A stretch of DNA of 6,774 bases from an uncultured Erysipelotrichaceae bacterium (GTDB lineage: Bacteria > Bacillota_I > Bacilli_A > RF39 > UBA660): positions 1-6,774 of the forward strand of contig CACZQD010000073.1 of the NCBI GenBank assembly GCA_902783215.1, written 5' to 3'. Under the pieces are notes generated by a model. That model worked only from the letters and a program-made list of their open reading frames with translations, searched no databases and was not told where the DNA came from. Below are positions 6,455 to 6,774 of the stretch, one piece after another. Within the stretch, counting starts at the first letter, position 1; each line of letters begins with the position of its first letter. A program made the position numbers and the translations under genes.

Positions 6455-6774
6455 ATTTATATATAATATCTATATTTTTTGGTAATCTATAATAACTAAT
6501 AAAAGGACCATATGTAAAAAAATCTTTATTTGGTAAATTTATATCCATATGATAATTATCATATTTATTATCAATCTTTTTTAAGTATAATTTTTTACAC
6601 GCTTTCTTACGGCACTGTTCAATACTTTGTATTCTATCTTTATAAATAGAACCAATATAGTGATATACTTTTATTTCATTAATTAATAATAAAATTGAAC
6701 TTAAACCTAGTATTATATATATAATAACATTATTAATTTTAAATCTATTTATAGTGCATACGATATATATAATC
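6453..6774 (-). CDS. C-terminal end of a membrane protein, 5' part outside the window (possibly DUF6056-like)
   Basis: The frame is open from the window edge to a TAG at 6455-6453, giving the last 106 residues. They hold one hydrophobic segment (about residues 13-31, NNVIIYIILGLSSILLLI) and a soluble tail of about 75 residues with many Lys, Tyr and Asp. The tail has a basic helix-like stretch (YKDRIQSIEQCRKKACKKLY) and then NLPNKDFFTYGPF. A last membrane helix followed by a short tail that ends in a Tyr- and Pro-containing stretch recalls DUF6056 and similar GT-C-like membrane proteins of surface-polysaccharide clusters. That is an impression, not a recognised match. It ends 10 bp before the PssE-like gene, so it belongs to the same operon. 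Its full length and function cannot be judged from this fragment. Confidence 0.75.
   Translation of the reverse strand, partial: IIYIVCTINRFKINNVIIYIILGLSSILLLINEIKVYHYIGSIYKDRIQSIEQCRKKACKKLYLKKIDNKYDNYHMDINLPNKDFFTYGPFISYYRLPKNIDIIYK

Noticed and set aside
1..6774. CRISPR array, tRNA or rRNA genes, IS elements, or mobile-element ends
   Set aside because: I saw no regularly spaced repeats, no cloverleaf-like sequence, no transposase motifs and no long terminal inverted repeats on either strand.

Overview
The window is AT-rich throughout and all credible genes lie on the minus strand, so transcription runs from position 6774 towards 1. It reads as a low-GC Bacillota chromosome (Bacilli, Erysipelotrichia or a related gut-type lineage). 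The evidence is the strong AGGAGG- and AAGGTGA-type ribosome binding sites, an Obg of Bacillus-like length, lysine- and asparagine-rich proteins, and a Gram-positive style TagGH/RgpCD exporter. Tryptophan is encoded by TGG, and a TGA stop sits inside an ATGA overlap, so the standard code applies and this is not a Mycoplasma-type genome. The species cannot be named from this sequence.

Layout in the direction of transcription: (a) 6774-6453, the 3' end of a gene cut by the window edge, one membrane segment plus a soluble tail, perhaps DUF6056-like. (b) 6442-5954, a 162-aa glycosyltransferase half-protein of the PssE/EpsF/Cps14G type. (c) 5937-4432, a 501-aa Wzy/WaaL-like polymerase or ligase membrane protein. 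(d) 4435-2990, a 481-aa polytopic protein resembling GtrII-type GT-C glucosyltransferases. (e) 2908-2126 and 2126-1380, the permease and ATPase of a TagGH/Wzm-Wzt polysaccharide exporter. (f) an intrinsic terminator overlapping the ATPase stop codon. (g) 1325-51, the GTPase Obg. (h) possibly the first 15 codons of another gene at 46-1.

Genes (a) to (e) form a tightly packed cell-surface polysaccharide operon. Junctions are 10 bp, 16 bp, a 4-bp overlap, 81 bp and a 1-bp overlap. The 81-bp gap holds a good extended -10 promoter, so the exporter pair may also be expressed on its own. A likely scheme is that the PssE-like protein, with a partner not seen here, adds a sugar to a lipid-linked precursor at the cytoplasmic face. 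TagGH-like proteins then export the glycan. The two large membrane proteins would polymerise, transfer or decorate it on the outer face. obgE is a housekeeping gene that happens to lie downstream and is separated by the terminator.

I see no RNA gene, IS element, CRISPR array or wholly unknown system. The points most worth a second look are the mix of Wzy-type and ABC-exporter genes in one operon, the PssE-like gene with no adjacent Alg14/PssD-type partner, and the two membrane proteins of uncertain substrate. No gene-free stretch exceeds about 80 bp.
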